Made by a program: the position numbers and the translations under genes. 64,000 nucleotides of DNA from Dehalococcoidia bacterium (lineage in GTDB: Bacteria > Chloroflexota > Dehalococcoidia > UBA2979). Below the pieces are notes generated by a model. That model ran no database searches, had not been told where the DNA came from, and saw only the letters and a program-made list of their open reading frames with translations. The stretch lies in assembly GCA_009379925.1 (NCBI GenBank), contig WHSU01000001.1, positions 62,001 through 126,000 of the forward strand. Reading direction: 5' to 3'. Below, piece after piece: positions 48,309 through 57,547 of this stretch (within the stretch, counting starts at the first letter, position 1; each line of letters starts with the position of its first letter).

Positions 48309-49520
48309 ATGCGACCGCGCATCGAGTCCCGCGCCAGGATGGATAGACGCGACATGGTCGAGCTCCGCACCGGTCGGGGTGCGCCGCCCACCTCCGACCG
48401 ACCGCCGCTGCGGCTCTTCGTGTTCCACGAGAACGCCGAAAGCATCCCGTCCCGCTTTCTGGCGATGCCACCCGAGGTCGACGTCCACCTCTTCCGCGTA
48501 TGCAATCCCGTCTGGAGCGTGCGTGCGATGCGTCGCGACCGGCGCAGCGGGTTCGCCTGGGGGCGCCATGGAGGCGACCGGCGCAGTTCGGTGGCCACGG
48601 TCCCCGGCCTCAGGCGCTTTCGCCGGCTCTCCGACGTCGCGTTGCGGCGCACCTACCTGCGCGCGGTGCGGGCGGCCGGACGACCGGATGCCGTCGTCTA
48701 TGACAGCCCCTACCTCGCGGGGCTGGCCGAGGCGACGGCCGGGCCATCCCGGTTTTATGTCGCTCCGGATCCGTTTGCCTTCTACAACTGGGACATCGCG
48801 ACCACCGAGCGGCTCGAGCGAGTGATGCTGGAGCAGTGCGACGCCTCGTTCGCCGTGTCCGCGGAGCTGGCCTGCGACTTCCGCCGGCAGACGGTGCGGC
48901 CCGTCCACCACCTGCCGAACGCAGTCCCCCACTCGCTCATCGAGACAGTGGACGCCGGGCCACCGCGCCCGGCGGACCTCGCGGGCATCCCGGGGCCCAT
49001 CGTGGGGTGCGTCGGCAAGATCAACTCGACGTACGACTGGACGTTCATCGGGCGGCTGGCGGAGGCGTCCCCAGACGTCTCGTTCGTCTTCATCGGGCCG
49101 ATCATGGAACCGGTCGCCGAGCGCCGGCAGCAGATCCGGCGCCTGCTGGCGCGGCCGAACCTGTACTGGCTCGGACCGCGCCCGTACGAGGACCTCCCCG
49201 CCTACCTGGCGCACTTCGATGTCGCGCTGAATCCGTTGTTGGTCGACCCGCACAACCACCGGCGGTCACCGCTTCGGCTCTACGAATATGTGGCCGCCGG
49301 CCGCCCCATCCTGTCGACGCGCCTGCACTCGCTCGCCGAGTTCGACGGGCTCGTCGAGGCCGTCGACGACCCGGCCGAGGCCGAGGCGGCGCTGCGACGT
49401 ATGCTCAGTCGCGGCGAGCCTCTCGACGCGGAACAGCGGCGCGAGTGGCTGATGTCGAACACGTGGGAGGCGCGCGCTCAGCAATTCCTGGCCGCGGTCG
49501 CGGAGACGGTGCGCCGCTAA
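48309..49520 (+). CDS. Glycosyltransferase, GT-B (GT4-like)
   Basis: Up to 403 residues from ATG 48309; ATGs at 48339 and 48354 are alternative starts and no ribosome site decides between them. The second half has the GT-B donor-binding layout: [46 protein letters not shown] and [17 protein letters not shown] (acidic E near the diphosphate). It is the first of three plus-strand sugar genes, with an epimerase and a C-methyltransferase, and probably works on a cell-surface glycan. Confidence 0.82.
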   Translation: MRPRIESRARMDRRDMVELRTGRGAPPTSDRPPLRLFVFHENAESIPSRFLAMPPEVDVHLFRVCNPVWSVRAMRRDRRSGFAWGRHGGDRRSSVATVPGLRRFRRLSDVALRRTYLRAVRAAGRPDAVVYDSPYLAGLAEATAGPSRFYVAPDPFAFYNWDIATTERLERVMLEQCDASFAVSAELACDFRRQTVRPVHHLPNAVPHSLIETVDAGPPRPADLAGIPGPIVGCVGKINSTYDWTFIGRLAEASPDVSFVFIGPIMEPVAERRQQIRRLLARPNLYWLGPRPYEDLPAYLAHFDVALNPLLVDPHNHRRSPLRLYEYVAAGRPILSTRLHSLAEFDGLVEAVDDPAEAEAALRRMLSRGEPLDAEQRREWLMSNTWEARAQQFLAAVAETVRR

Positions 49521-49623
49521 CCCTCGCCTGCTCGGGACAGACCTCATACGGCGTGCTTATGCGCTGACTACCCCGTCCCGCCGACCATCAGCACCGTCCC
49601 GCGCACCAGGGAGAAGTGGAGCG

Positions 49624-50691
49624 ATGGCACCAACGGTCCTCGTCACCGGGCACCACGGCTACATCGGTAGCGTGCTCGCCCCTCTACTCGTGCGCGCGGG
49701 GTGGGATGTCGTCGGCCTCGACAGCGGGTTGTTCGCGTCGTCCACGTTCGGGCCAACGGCCGAGGAGGAGCGGGACGTCCGCAAGATCTGTCGCGACATC
49801 CGCGACGTGGCTGCTGAGGATTTCCGCGGCATCGATGCGGTTGTCCACCTCGCGGCGCTGTCCAATGACCCCCTGGGCCAACTCGACCCCCGGCTCACCG
49901 ACCAGATCAACCACGACGCCACCGTGCGGCTGGCCGGGATGGCGCGTGAAGCGGGAGTTTCGCGCTTCCTCTACTCGTCGTCGTGCAGCCTCTACGGAGC
50001 AGCCGAGGCGGGCGCCGTGCTGGACGAGCGTGCCCCGTTTAACCCGGTGACGGCGTACGCCGTCTCCAAGGTCCAGTCCGAACGCGACCTCGCGGCGCTC
50101 GCGACCAATGACTTCTCGCCGGTCTACCTACGCAACGCGACGGCCTACGGCGTCTCGCCGATGCTGCGCGCCGATGTCGTCGTGAACGAACTCGCCGCAC
50201 GCGCCGCCATCGATGGCGACATCCAGTTGAAGAGCGACGGCATGGCCTGGAGGCCCCTCGTACACGTCGAGGACATCGCACGCGCGTTCCTCGCGATGCT
50301 CGAGGCGCCTCGGGAGGTCGTCCACAACCGCGCCTACAACATCGGGCGCAACGGGGAGAACTACCTCATCCGTGACGTCGCCGCCTCGATCGCCCAGGCC
50401 GCCCCCGGCAGCAGGGTCACCTACCCGGAGGGCGGCGACGCCGACCGCCGCTCGTACCGCGTCGACTTCTCGCGCGTCACCCGCGAAGTACCGGGCTTCG
50501 CGCCATGTTGGACACTGCAGGACGGCATCGAGCAACTCCTCGATGCCTATCGGGAATACGGCATCACCGCTGCCGAGGTGGACGGCCCGCGCTACTCGCG
50601 GATCCAGCAGCTCAAGCAACTGCGCCGCGACGCGCGCCTGGACGACACGCTGCGGTGGCAGGCGCCATCAGTGATGGAGGCACCACGATGA
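49624..50691 (+). CDS. NAD-dependent epimerase/dehydratase
   Basis: A 355-residue extended SDR. NAD site [40 protein letters not shown] and catalytic Tyr/Lys in [13 protein letters not shown] are present; the [14 protein letters not shown] block is typical of nucleotide-sugar enzymes. SD GGAG precedes the ATG. Its stop overlaps the C-methyltransferase start as ATGA. It probably modifies the sugar used by the neighbouring enzymes. Confidence 0.87.
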   Translation: MAPTVLVTGHHGYIGSVLAPLLVRAGWDVVGLDSGLFASSTFGPTAEEERDVRKICRDIRDVAAEDFRGIDAVVHLAALSNDPLGQLDPRLTDQINHDATVRLAGMAREAGVSRFLYSSSCSLYGAAEAGAVLDERAPFNPVTAYAVSKVQSERDLAALATNDFSPVYLRNATAYGVSPMLRADVVVNELAARAAIDGDIQLKSDGMAWRPLVHVEDIARAFLAMLEAPREVVHNRAYNIGRNGENYLIRDVAASIAQAAPGSRVTYPEGGDADRRSYRVDFSRVTREVPGFAPCWTLQDGIEQLLDAYREYGITAAEVDGPRYSRIQQLKQLRRDARLDDTLRWQAPSVMEAPR

Positions 50692-51965
50692 GCCCTCGGC
50701 TGTCCGCCCGCGGTGAGCGCACCACCCTCCGGAGCGGGGCCGGTCGCTGTGCCGGCTGTGGCCGCCCGTTGCGGCACACCTTCGCCGACCTGGGCATGCA
50801 CCCCCGCTCGGAGCGGCTGATCACGACCGAACAACTGGACGAGATGGAGCCGTTCTTCCCGCTCCACATCTACGTGTGCGACGCCTGCTGGCTGGTCCAG
50901 CGCTCCCCCTCCGCCGGGACCGGCGAGCCGGACGAGGAAGTCGCGGCGGCGCCCCCATCCGAGGCGCGGATCGCCCACGCGCATCAGTACGCGTCGCAGA
51001 TCGTCGACCGCTTCGCGCTCGACGCCCGGTCGTTCGTCATCCAGGCCGGCAGCCACAACGGCTACCTGCTCCGCAACTTCGTGGAACGCGACATCCATTG
51101 TCTCGGCATCGAGGCGGCGCCCGACCTGGCCGCCGCCGCCGTCGAAGCGGGCGTGCCGACGCTGGCGCGGCCGTTCCGGGAAGCGCTGGCGGAGGAACTG
51201 GCCGCCAGCGGCAGGCAGGCCGACCTGCTCATCGCCAACGACGTGCTACCGGTGGCGGACGACCTGAAGGACCTGCTGGCTGGTATCGAGCGCCTGCTGC
51301 GCCCGGGCGGTGTCGCCGTCCTCGAGTTCCCGGACCTGCTACGGCTGGTGGAGGGGAACCAGTTCGACATCATCGACCACCGGCACACCTTCTACTTCTC
51401 GCTGACCGCGGCGCGAGGCGTTGTGGAGCGGTACGGCCTGCGCGTGTTCAACGCCGAGGAGTTGCCGGCCTTCGGCGGCACGCTCCGCGTGCATCTCTGC
51501 CGGGAGGCGGATGCCGCGCACCCCACGGACCCGGCGGTCGCCCGGCTGATCGAGCGCGAACACGAGCATGGCCTCACCGACCTCGAAACCTACGCGGGCT
51601 TCGAGGAGCGCGTGCGGTCGGCGAAGCGCCAGATGCTGGGGTTCCTCATCGAGGCGAAGCAACGAGGCAAGCACGTGGTGGCGTACGGCGACACGGGCAG
51701 CGGCGCGACGTTGCTGAACTTCTGCGGCGTGCGCACAGACTTCCTGGACTACGCCGTGGACCGGAGCGACCAGGGCTATGGGAAGTACACGCCCGGCACG
51801 CGCATCCCGGTGGTGCCGCTATCCCGACTACGCGAGACGCGCCCGGACTACGTCCTGATCCTGCCCCGGGACCGCCAGGACGAGATCATGAGCCAGCATG
51901 ACTACATCCGCGACTGGGGCGGCCGCTTCGTGGTGCCGATTCCCGGCCTGCGCGTCTACTCGTAG
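50688..51965 (+). CDS. SAM-dependent C-methyltransferase, TylCIII-type
   Basis: 425 residues with the three-part layout of NDP-hexose C-methyltransferases: an N-terminal zinc domain with CAGCGRPL and [10 protein letters not shown], a central Rossmann domain ([37 protein letters not shown]) and a C-terminal domain containing [16 protein letters not shown]. It would add a methyl branch to a deoxysugar. The ATG overlaps the epimerase stop as ATGA. Together with the preceding two genes it suggests a branched-sugar glycan. Confidence 0.85.
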   Translation: MSPRLSARGERTTLRSGAGRCAGCGRPLRHTFADLGMHPRSERLITTEQLDEMEPFFPLHIYVCDACWLVQRSPSAGTGEPDEEVAAAPPSEARIAHAHQYASQIVDRFALDARSFVIQAGSHNGYLLRNFVERDIHCLGIEAAPDLAAAAVEAGVPTLARPFREALAEELAASGRQADLLIANDVLPVADDLKDLLAGIERLLRPGGVAVLEFPDLLRLVEGNQFDIIDHRHTFYFSLTAARGVVERYGLRVFNAEELPAFGGTLRVHLCREADAAHPTDPAVARLIEREHEHGLTDLETYAGFEERVRSAKRQMLGFLIEAKQRGKHVVAYGDTGSGATLLNFCGVRTDFLDYAVDRSDQGYGKYTPGTRIPVVPLSRLRETRPDYVLILPRDRQDEIMSQHDYIRDWGGRFVVPIPGLRVYS

Positions 51966-51994
51966 CGGCGCGCCGGCGCCGAGGCGCCCGGCGC

Positions 51995-52561
51995 CTAGAA
52001 GTCGGACTTCCGCCGCTTGGCCGCGGCGGCGCGTCGGGCCGCATTCTCCTGTACGAGCTGCTGCCCGGCCTTGCGGTCGGCGGCCGCCTCTTTCCTCAGG
52101 ACGCGCTGCTTCTCGCGTTCCGTCCGCTGAGAGCCACGGGCGGTCGTCAGTTGGCGCCGCAGGCGCTCTTCCTGGTCGCTGAGCTGCTGGTCCTTGACGT
52201 TTCCGCCCGTCGTCAGGTCGTAGTCGCGCTTCACTCCGCGCAGGACTTCGTACTTCTCGATGTCCTCTACGGTGGTGGGCTTCGGACCCTGCTTCTTCTT
52301 CAGCTCCGGGTGCGTCACACCATCCGTCGGACCGGTGATGGGCTTCGAGACCTTCTTCCCCAGGTGCCAGTAGCCGCCGTCGTCCGGCAGCCGGCGAGCA
52401 AAGCCCTCCCGGAAGATGAAGGCGGACCACTGCCGGGAGACGATGCGCTCGGCGTCATCGTCGCAGGAGGGGCATGGCTGCGCCCGGGACGCCTCTCGAG
52501 CATGGCGCAGCAACTCGAACGTACCGTCGCAGGACTCGCAGTAGTACTCGTACAGCGGCAT
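51995..52561 (-). CDS. FmdB-type zinc ribbon protein with long basic tail
   Basis: 188 residues. The N-terminal MPLYEYYCESCDGTFEL and PCPSCDDDAERIV form the FmdB/CxxC-CxxC zinc ribbon. After about residue 85 comes a charged, mostly helical, Arg/Lys/Gln-rich segment up to the C-terminus (EEAAADRKAGQQL-like), far longer than in ordinary FmdB proteins of 60-110 residues. ATG 52561 has GGGAGGGG upstream. The tail may bind nucleic acid or ribosomes; that is inference. Confidence 0.75.
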   Translation of the reverse strand: MPLYEYYCESCDGTFELLRHAREASRAQPCPSCDDDAERIVSRQWSAFIFREGFARRLPDDGGYWHLGKKVSKPITGPTDGVTHPELKKKQGPKPTTVEDIEKYEVLRGVKRDYDLTTGGNVKDQQLSDQEERLRRQLTTARGSQRTEREKQRVLRKEAAADRKAGQQLVQENAARRAAAAKRRKSDF

Positions 52562-52843
52562 CGATGTCCCCTCCCCCGCGCGCAGGCGTCGGCCGCGCGG
52601 GCCCCATGACCTGATCGAAGTATCACGGGTGCAGGCGGCAGGGCAACCCCCGCGCCGGCCACGCCCGTGGCGCCTCCACGTGGCGCCCGCGTCTCCCACG
52701 ATACGCCACGGACCCGGCCGGCGGATGCACGACGGCGCTCGGCGGGCATCGTAGGCTGGAGGTGAGGGCCGCCGTACCGTGCCGCTGTACCGCGGGCTCC
52801 CCGCGCGCCGATGATGCGGGTAGAGACAGGAGAAGGAGCCTCG

Positions 52844-53083
52844 ATGCCGTACTTCGTCGTCGGCGGCCAGTACCGCGATACGACCTTCCAGGAGCTGGTG
52901 CGTCCGGACCGCACGGCCGGTCCGTACGAGGACTACCTGGACGCGCTCCTATCGTGGCGCGGGAAGTCCATGGCGCACGTGGACGAGGCCTTCGCGCGCT
53001 ACGTCATCGTGCGCGCGGACTCGGCCACCGGGGCGGAACGCCAGGCGCACACCGAGCGCGCTCGTGAGTCCGCCCACACGTAG
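52844..53083 (+). CDS. DUF4170-like small protein
   Basis: 79 residues, MPYFVVGGQYRDTTF to KSMAHVDEAFARYVIV, matching the DUF4170 pattern (VVGG.Y.DT, then W..K..A.VD....RY.IV). Function unknown. The ATG follows AGAAGGAG; a TAGGCT -10-like box is at about 52751. It heads a small plus-strand group with the DUF2795-like gene. Confidence 0.7.
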   Translation: MPYFVVGGQYRDTTFQELVRPDRTAGPYEDYLDALLSWRGKSMAHVDEAFARYVIVRADSATGAERQAHTERARESAHT

Positions 53084-53143
53084 CATCACGATGTCACGCC
53101 GCGCCGAGAACCCATCGGGGAGGCGCATAGACGACGATCTCGG

Positions 53144-53149
53144 TACCAT
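53144..53149 (+). promoter_or_regulatory. Candidate -10 box for the DUF2795-like gene
   Basis: TACCAT lies 24 bases before the ATG at 53174. It is the same hexamer as in the MarR promoter. Confidence 0.35.
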
Positions 53150-53173
53150 GCCGCGCGGAAACGGAGCCGGGCT

Positions 53174-53416
53174 ATGCCGCTGACACCACACGCCAGCAAG
53201 CAGGACTTCGAGGCCGCCTTCAAGGGATTCCACTACCCGATCTCGAAGGCCGCCGTCCTGAACATGGGTCGCGACAAGGGCGGGATCGACCGCGAGGTCG
53301 CGCGCGTCCTGCGGCTGCTCCCGGACCGGCGTTACAAGAACCCGGACGACCTGAAGGAGGCCGTGCGCAACGTCTACCGCCGCATCGGCGTCGACGAGGA
53401 ACACATCCCCGTCTAG
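53174..53416 (+). CDS. DUF2795-like small protein
   Basis: 80 residues, with FHYPISKAAVLNMGRDKGG and VLRLLPDRRYKNPDDLKEAV matching the DUF2795 core (YPVSK..., LP.R.Y..P.D...A). These small proteins are widespread in Gram-positive bacteria and uncharacterised. GGAG is 7 bases upstream of the ATG. It converges on the FKBP gene across a shared terminator. Confidence 0.75.
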   Translation: MPLTPHASKQDFEAAFKGFHYPISKAAVLNMGRDKGGIDREVARVLRLLPDRRYKNPDDLKEAVRNVYRRIGVDEEHIPV

Positions 53417-53440
53417 GTCACTCTGCCGCTACTCGAACGA

Positions 53441-53469
53441 AACGAGGCGAGCCTATGGCTCGCCTCGTT
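53441..53469. terminator. Bidirectional terminator
   Basis: AACGAGGCGAGCC (53441-53453) and its exact complement (53457-53469) form a 13-base-pair stem with a 3-base TAT loop between the convergent DUF2795-like and FKBP genes. T-runs on either side are weak. Confidence 0.75.
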
Positions 53470-53499
53470 GTCTGCCCGTCCGGGCTGGGCCGCAGATCG

Positions 53500-54003
53500 C
53501 TACTGGACTTCGACCAGCTCGATCTCGAAGGTGAGCGCCTGGCCCGCCAGCGGGTGGTTCGCATCGATGCGCACGTTGCCGTCATCGATGGACACCACCG
53601 TCGCCGGGGCGCCGTTGCTCAGTTGGACCTGGTCTCCGGCGGAGAGTCCGTCCGGCGCCTGCGCCGCCGGCACCTCCAGGATCAGGTCCTCGCGCCGCTC
53701 GCCGTATGCATCGTCCGGCTCCAACCGGAACTCCTTCGTCTCGCCCACGGTCATCCCTCGGACAGCCTCGTCGAAGCCGGCGATCACCTGCCCGGAGCCG
53801 ACCGTGAAGTTCAGCGGCTCCCGCTCGCGAGAGCTGTCGAAGACCTCGCCGTTATCGAGCTTGCCTTCGTAATGGACCGCGACCGCGTTTCCTTCATCTG
53901 CCACGGGTTTGCCCCCTTCCATCCACCACCATGCCGCCGCCAATGCCAGCAGCAGTAGCAGCCCAAGCGGCCACCACCGGGCGGAAGTCCTCATGCTGCG
54001 CAT
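53500..54003 (-). CDS. Membrane-anchored FKBP-type peptidyl-prolyl isomerase (SlyD-like)
   Basis: 167 residues from ATG 54003 (54036 and 53994 are alternatives). One N-terminal membrane segment (WWPLGLLLLLALAAAWWW) is followed by an FKBP domain with VAVHYEGKLDNGEVFDSS, VGSGQVIAGFDEAVRGM and an inserted-in-flap region like SlyD; the His-rich metal tail of SlyD is missing. It probably folds exported proteins on the outer face of the membrane. Confidence 0.87.
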   Translation of the reverse strand: MRSMRTSARWWPLGLLLLLALAAAWWWMEGGKPVADEGNAVAVHYEGKLDNGEVFDSSREREPLNFTVGSGQVIAGFDEAVRGMTVGETKEFRLEPDDAYGERREDLILEVPAAQAPDGLSAGDQVQLSNGAPATVVSIDDGNVRIDANHPLAGQALTFEIELVEVQ

Positions 54004-54121
54004 CGTCCTGCACGCACTTTCCTTTAACCCTACCATCCTCGTTCACGTCGTTCTCCCCGTGCGGCAGAGCGGGCCGAGGCAGCGCCGGGCGCCACCCCGT
54101 GACCCACCCGCGTCCGCCACG

Positions 54122-54136
54122 TAGGCTCTCTTTATG
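54122..54136 (+). promoter_or_regulatory. -10 box of probable leaderless orn mRNA
   Basis: TAGGCT (54122-54127) ends 6 bases before the orn ATG at 54134, so transcription should start at or beside the start codon. No ribosome site is present. No convincing -35 box. Confidence 0.5.
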
Positions 54137-54739
54137 CGCAGCGTGAACAACCTCGTCTGGCTGGACCTCGAGATGACCGGGCTCGACCCGGAGAAGAACG
54201 TGATCATCGAGGTCGCCACCATCATCACGGATGGTGACCTGAACGTGCTCGCGGAAGGCCCGGTCCTCGCCGTCCACCGGTCGGAGGAGGAGCTGGCCCT
54301 CATGGACTCGTGGAACACGAAGACGCACGGACGTTCCGGCCTCACCGAGCGCGTGCGCCAGTCGACCATCGACCTGGGCGAGGCCGAGCGGCAGACCCTG
54401 GCCTTCGTCCGCAAATGGGTGCCGAAGGGCGTCTCCCCCCTCTGCGGCAACTCCATCTCACAGGACCGCCGCTTCCTCCGCCGCGAGATGCCGAAGTTCG
54501 ACGCCTACCTCCACTACCGTCAGATCGACGTCAGCACCCTGAAGGAACTCGCCCGCCGCTGGTACCCCAACGGCCCCACGCCGCCCGAGAAGCGCGAGGT
54601 CCACCAGGCGCTCGAAGACATCCGTGAGAGCCTGGAGGAGCTGCGCTGGTACCGCGAGCAGCTCTTCGTCCCGCCTCCTCCCCCACCGACCGAGGAGGCG
54701 CGGTCCGGTACGCCCACCGTGGTGCCAGACGCCCGGTAA
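54134..54739 (+). CDS. orn: Oligoribonuclease Orn
   Basis: A 201-residue DEDDh 3'-5' exoribonuclease that degrades RNA dinucleotides, including pGp[17 protein letters not shown] supplies the first D and E, a central [16 protein letters not shown] the third D, and [19 protein letters not shown] the last H and D. The tail after about residue 180 is Pro-rich and nonconserved. The mRNA appears leaderless. Confidence 0.95.
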   Translation: MRSVNNLVWLDLEMTGLDPEKNVIIEVATIITDGDLNVLAEGPVLAVHRSEEELALMDSWNTKTHGRSGLTERVRQSTIDLGEAERQTLAFVRKWVPKGVSPLCGNSISQDRRFLRREMPKFDAYLHYRQIDVSTLKELARRWYPNGPTPPEKREVHQALEDIRESLEELRWYREQLFVPPPPPPTEEARSGTPTVVPDAR

Positions 54740-54814
54740 CGCCGCACCCTGCGCAGCCTCCATCCCGCGTCGATGCTTGTGATGAGGCGACGTGCGCCTC
54801 GATGGAGGTGCCGC

Positions 54815-55300
54815 ATGGCGCAGCCACCCCGCGTCACGACACAGCGCGACGAGCCCGCGGACACACCGATCCGTGCCGCCACGGTCGCCGAGGTGATGTC
54901 GCACCCGCCACGCACGATCGATGCCGACGCGGAGCTGTGGGAGGCGCGCGACGCGCTTGCGGCTTCGGGCGCCCACCATCTCTTCGTGGAAGACCGCGGG
55001 CGCATCGTGGCGGTGCTATCGGACCGTGACGTGCTACGCCACACCAGCCCCTACGCCGGTGGGATCGCCGCACAGCGTCGCGACGACGACACGTTGCGCC
55101 GCCACGTGTTCCAGGTCGCGACCTACCGCATGGTCACGATTCATCGAGACGCCACGGTGCAGGAGGCGGCGGTGCGGCTGCTGGAGCACGGCATCTCGTG
55201 CCTTCCCGTCGTCAACGACCACGGGACGATTGTCGGCGTCGTCACGACGCGCGACCTCCTGCGCGCGATGCTGGAGTGCGCCCTCCCCACGGCCGCCTGA
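54815..55300 (+). CDS. CBS-domain pair protein
   Basis: 161 residues made of two CBS motifs (AEVMSHPPRTIDADAELWEARDAL...DRDVLRHTSP and VTIHRDATVQEAAVRLLEHGIS...VTTRDLL). CBS pairs bind adenine nucleotides and usually regulate partner proteins. ATG 54815 has GGAGG 5 bases upstream. The partner is unknown. No enzyme domain is attached. Confidence 0.85.
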   Translation: MAQPPRVTTQRDEPADTPIRAATVAEVMSHPPRTIDADAELWEARDALAASGAHHLFVEDRGRIVAVLSDRDVLRHTSPYAGGIAAQRRDDDTLRRHVFQVATYRMVTIHRDATVQEAAVRLLEHGISCLPVVNDHGTIVGVVTTRDLLRAMLECALPTAA

Positions 55301-55394
55301 GACGAACGCTCTTCGCCGCGGGCGCTCCCAGAGTAGCCCTGCCGGATGTAACCTCGATCGGTCCGCTCGCAGGCGGACGTGCGAGGGGACGCCC

Positions 55395-56612
55395 ATGGCG
55401 ATCGAAGTGCGGCCGATTACCGAGTCCGAGGTCGAGCAGTATTCCGAGGTGACGGCGGCTGCCTTCGGGTCGCACACGCGGCCGGAGAGTGTCGCCTTCA
55501 CCAGGGAGCATCTCGCCGAGTACGAGACGCTCGCCGCCTTCGACGATGGTGCGCTGATCGCGACCGCCGGCATCGAGCCGTTCGACCTCGTGCTGCCGGG
55601 CGGCCACACCGCCCCCGTCGCCGGGGTGACGCGCGTCGCCGTCCGCCCGACGCACCGGCGTCGAGGCGTGCTGAGCGCGATGATGCGCCGCCAGTTGGAC
55701 GATATCCGTGCTACGGGCCGCCCGTTCGCGGCATTGTGGGCGTCCGAGTCGCTGATCTACCCCCGCTTCGGCTACGGCCTGGCGATACCGCAAGAGAACT
55801 GGCGCATCGACCGCCGCCACACCGCGATGACCGTGGAGCCCTCGGCGCCGGGGCGCATGCGCATCATCGACCCGGATGAGGCGAAGCAGGTGCTACCGGA
55901 GCTGTATGACAGTGTCGGCGCCACACGGCCCGGCTGGATGCCGCGCCGCGCCCTCGAGTGGGCGGCGTTCTTCCGTGGCTCGGACGAGGATCCGTCGAAG
56001 GCGCCGTTCGTCGCGCTCTACGAAGTCGACGGCCGACCGGAGGGGTACACGGTCTACCGCATCGACCCTCGCTGGCCCGACAGCATCGCGCAGAGCGAAC
56101 TGACGGTGGAGGAACTGGCGGCGTCCGACGCGGAAGCGGAGGCGGCCATCTGGTCGTTCATCTTCGGCATCGACCTCATCGGAGAGGTCGTCGCGCAGAA
56201 TCGCCCGATCGACGACCCGCTGCCGTGGCGGCTGCGCGACCCGCGCCGCCTGCACCGCAACAGCCTGGACGCCATCTGGCTGCGACTCGTCGACGTGCCC
56301 GCGGCCCTCGAGGCGCGCGGCTATACCTCGGACGGCGCCCTTACGCTGGAGGTCGCCGACTCATTCTGCGCGTGGAACGCCGGTCGCTACCGCCTGGAGG
56401 CCGCCGAGGGCGGCGCCCGCTGCACCCCCACCGACGACGCCGCCGACCTCGCCCTCGATGTCACGGCACTGGCCGCGTGCTACCTCGGCGCCGTACGCCC
56501 GAGCGTGCTGGCTGCCGCCGGCCGCATCGAAGAACGGTCGCCCGGCGCGCTCCGCAAGGCGGACCGCCTCTTCGCCACCGAGCGCGCCCCGTGGTGCCGG
56601 ACGTTCTTCTAG
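55395..56612 (+). CDS. Eis-like GNAT acetyltransferase
   Basis: 405 residues, the length of the Eis family. The first GNAT domain has GVTRVAVRPTHRRRGVLSAMM; SESLIYPRFGYG contains the Eis-type catalytic Tyr region; a second GNAT and a sterol-carrier-like C-terminal domain end in the conserved CRTFF whose C-terminal carboxylate is catalytic in Eis. It acetylates amines, possibly aminoglycosides or polyamines. The 5' leader has a GTCCGC/GCGGAC inverted repeat (55361-55378). The gene ends overlapping the opposing ABC gene by 4 bases. Confidence 0.88.
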   Translation: MAIEVRPITESEVEQYSEVTAAAFGSHTRPESVAFTREHLAEYETLAAFDDGALIATAGIEPFDLVLPGGHTAPVAGVTRVAVRPTHRRRGVLSAMMRRQLDDIRATGRPFAALWASESLIYPRFGYGLAIPQENWRIDRRHTAMTVEPSAPGRMRIIDPDEAKQVLPELYDSVGATRPGWMPRRALEWAAFFRGSDEDPSKAPFVALYEVDGRPEGYTVYRIDPRWPDSIAQSELTVEELAASDAEAEAAIWSFIFGIDLIGEVVAQNRPIDDPLPWRLRDPRRLHRNSLDAIWLRLVDVPAALEARGYTSDGALTLEVADSFCAWNAGRYRLEAAEGGARCTPTDDAADLALDVTALAACYLGAVRPSVLAAAGRIEERSPGALRKADRLFATERAPWCRTFF

Positions 56613-57538
56613 TGACGTGAGCCTCGGAGCCGCGGGTCCAGGACATCGCGTAAGGCGTCGCCGAACATGTTGAAGCCGAAGACCGTGAACGCGATGCACA
56701 GGCCCGGGTAGACCGCCAGCCCGGGCTGCGTCCGGAAGAACTCGCGACCGTCCACAGAAAGCATCTGCCCCCAGGACGGCTCGCCGGCCGGGCCGAAGCC
56801 GAGGAAGCTCAGGCTGGCCTCGGCCAGGATCGCGCCGGGCACCGCGACGGTGGCGGTGATCAGGATGAGCGGGAAGATGTTCGGCAGCACGTGGTTCGCC
56901 ATGATCCGGATCGGGCTCGCGCCGGCCGCGTCCGCCGCCTCCACGAACGGGCGGTCGCGAATCTCGATCACGGCCGAACGGATCACCCTCGTCGCGGTCG
57001 CGGTATAGAGGAAGGCGAACGCCAGCACCATGGCGAGGATCATGTTCGCATCGGTGCGCCGCACGATGCCCAGGAACGTGATCAGGATCACCAGGTTCGG
57101 TAGCGCGATCCAGGCGTCCACGAACCGCTGGATCACGTTGTCCACCCAGCCACCCGAGTACGCACTCACCACGGCGATCACGGTGGCCGCCGCCGACGCC
57201 ACCAGGATCGAGGCGACACCAATCGTCAGCGACAGGCGCGCCCCGAAGATCAGCCGCGAGAGCACGTCATGGCCGACCTGGTCCGTGCCGAGCCAGTAGT
57301 CGGAGGATGGCCCGATCAGGCGGTCGCGGAGGTGAGTCTGCTCCGGGTCGTGAGGGGCGATCAGGGGCGCAAAGACCGCGAGGACGACGAAGAACGCGAC
57401 CATCAGCGCGCCGACGAATCCCAGCGGCTTCCGCCGTGCGAAGCGCCCGACGGTGCGCAGCACGCGAAGCGGAAGCGGCCGTTGCGCCCGCGACCGTGCC
57501 GGGGCGGGAAGCGGGGCCGCGATCTCAGGTTGAGTCAT
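56609..57538 (-). CDS. Peptide-type ABC transporter permease (DppC-like)
   Basis: A 309-residue permease with about six membrane segments and the OppC-type N-terminal region. YWLGTDQVGHDVLSRLIFGARLSL and AGASPIRIMANHVLPN are family motifs. AGGGGG lies 5 bases before the ATG. It is the last gene of the second ATPase-less peptide transporter. Its 3' end overlaps the convergent Eis-like gene by 4 bases. Confidence 0.93.
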   Translation of the reverse strand: MTQPEIAAPLPAPARSRAQRPLPLRVLRTVGRFARRKPLGFVGALMVAFFVVLAVFAPLIAPHDPEQTHLRDRLIGPSSDYWLGTDQVGHDVLSRLIFGARLSLTIGVASILVASAAATVIAVVSAYSGGWVDNVIQRFVDAWIALPNLVILITFLGIVRRTDANMILAMVLAFAFLYTATATRVIRSAVIEIRDRPFVEAADAAGASPIRIMANHVLPNIFPLILITATVAVPGAILAEASLSFLGFGPAGEPSWGQMLSVDGREFFRTQPGLAVYPGLCIAFTVFGFNMFGDALRDVLDPRLRGSRH

Positions 57539-57547
57539 CGCGTCCCC

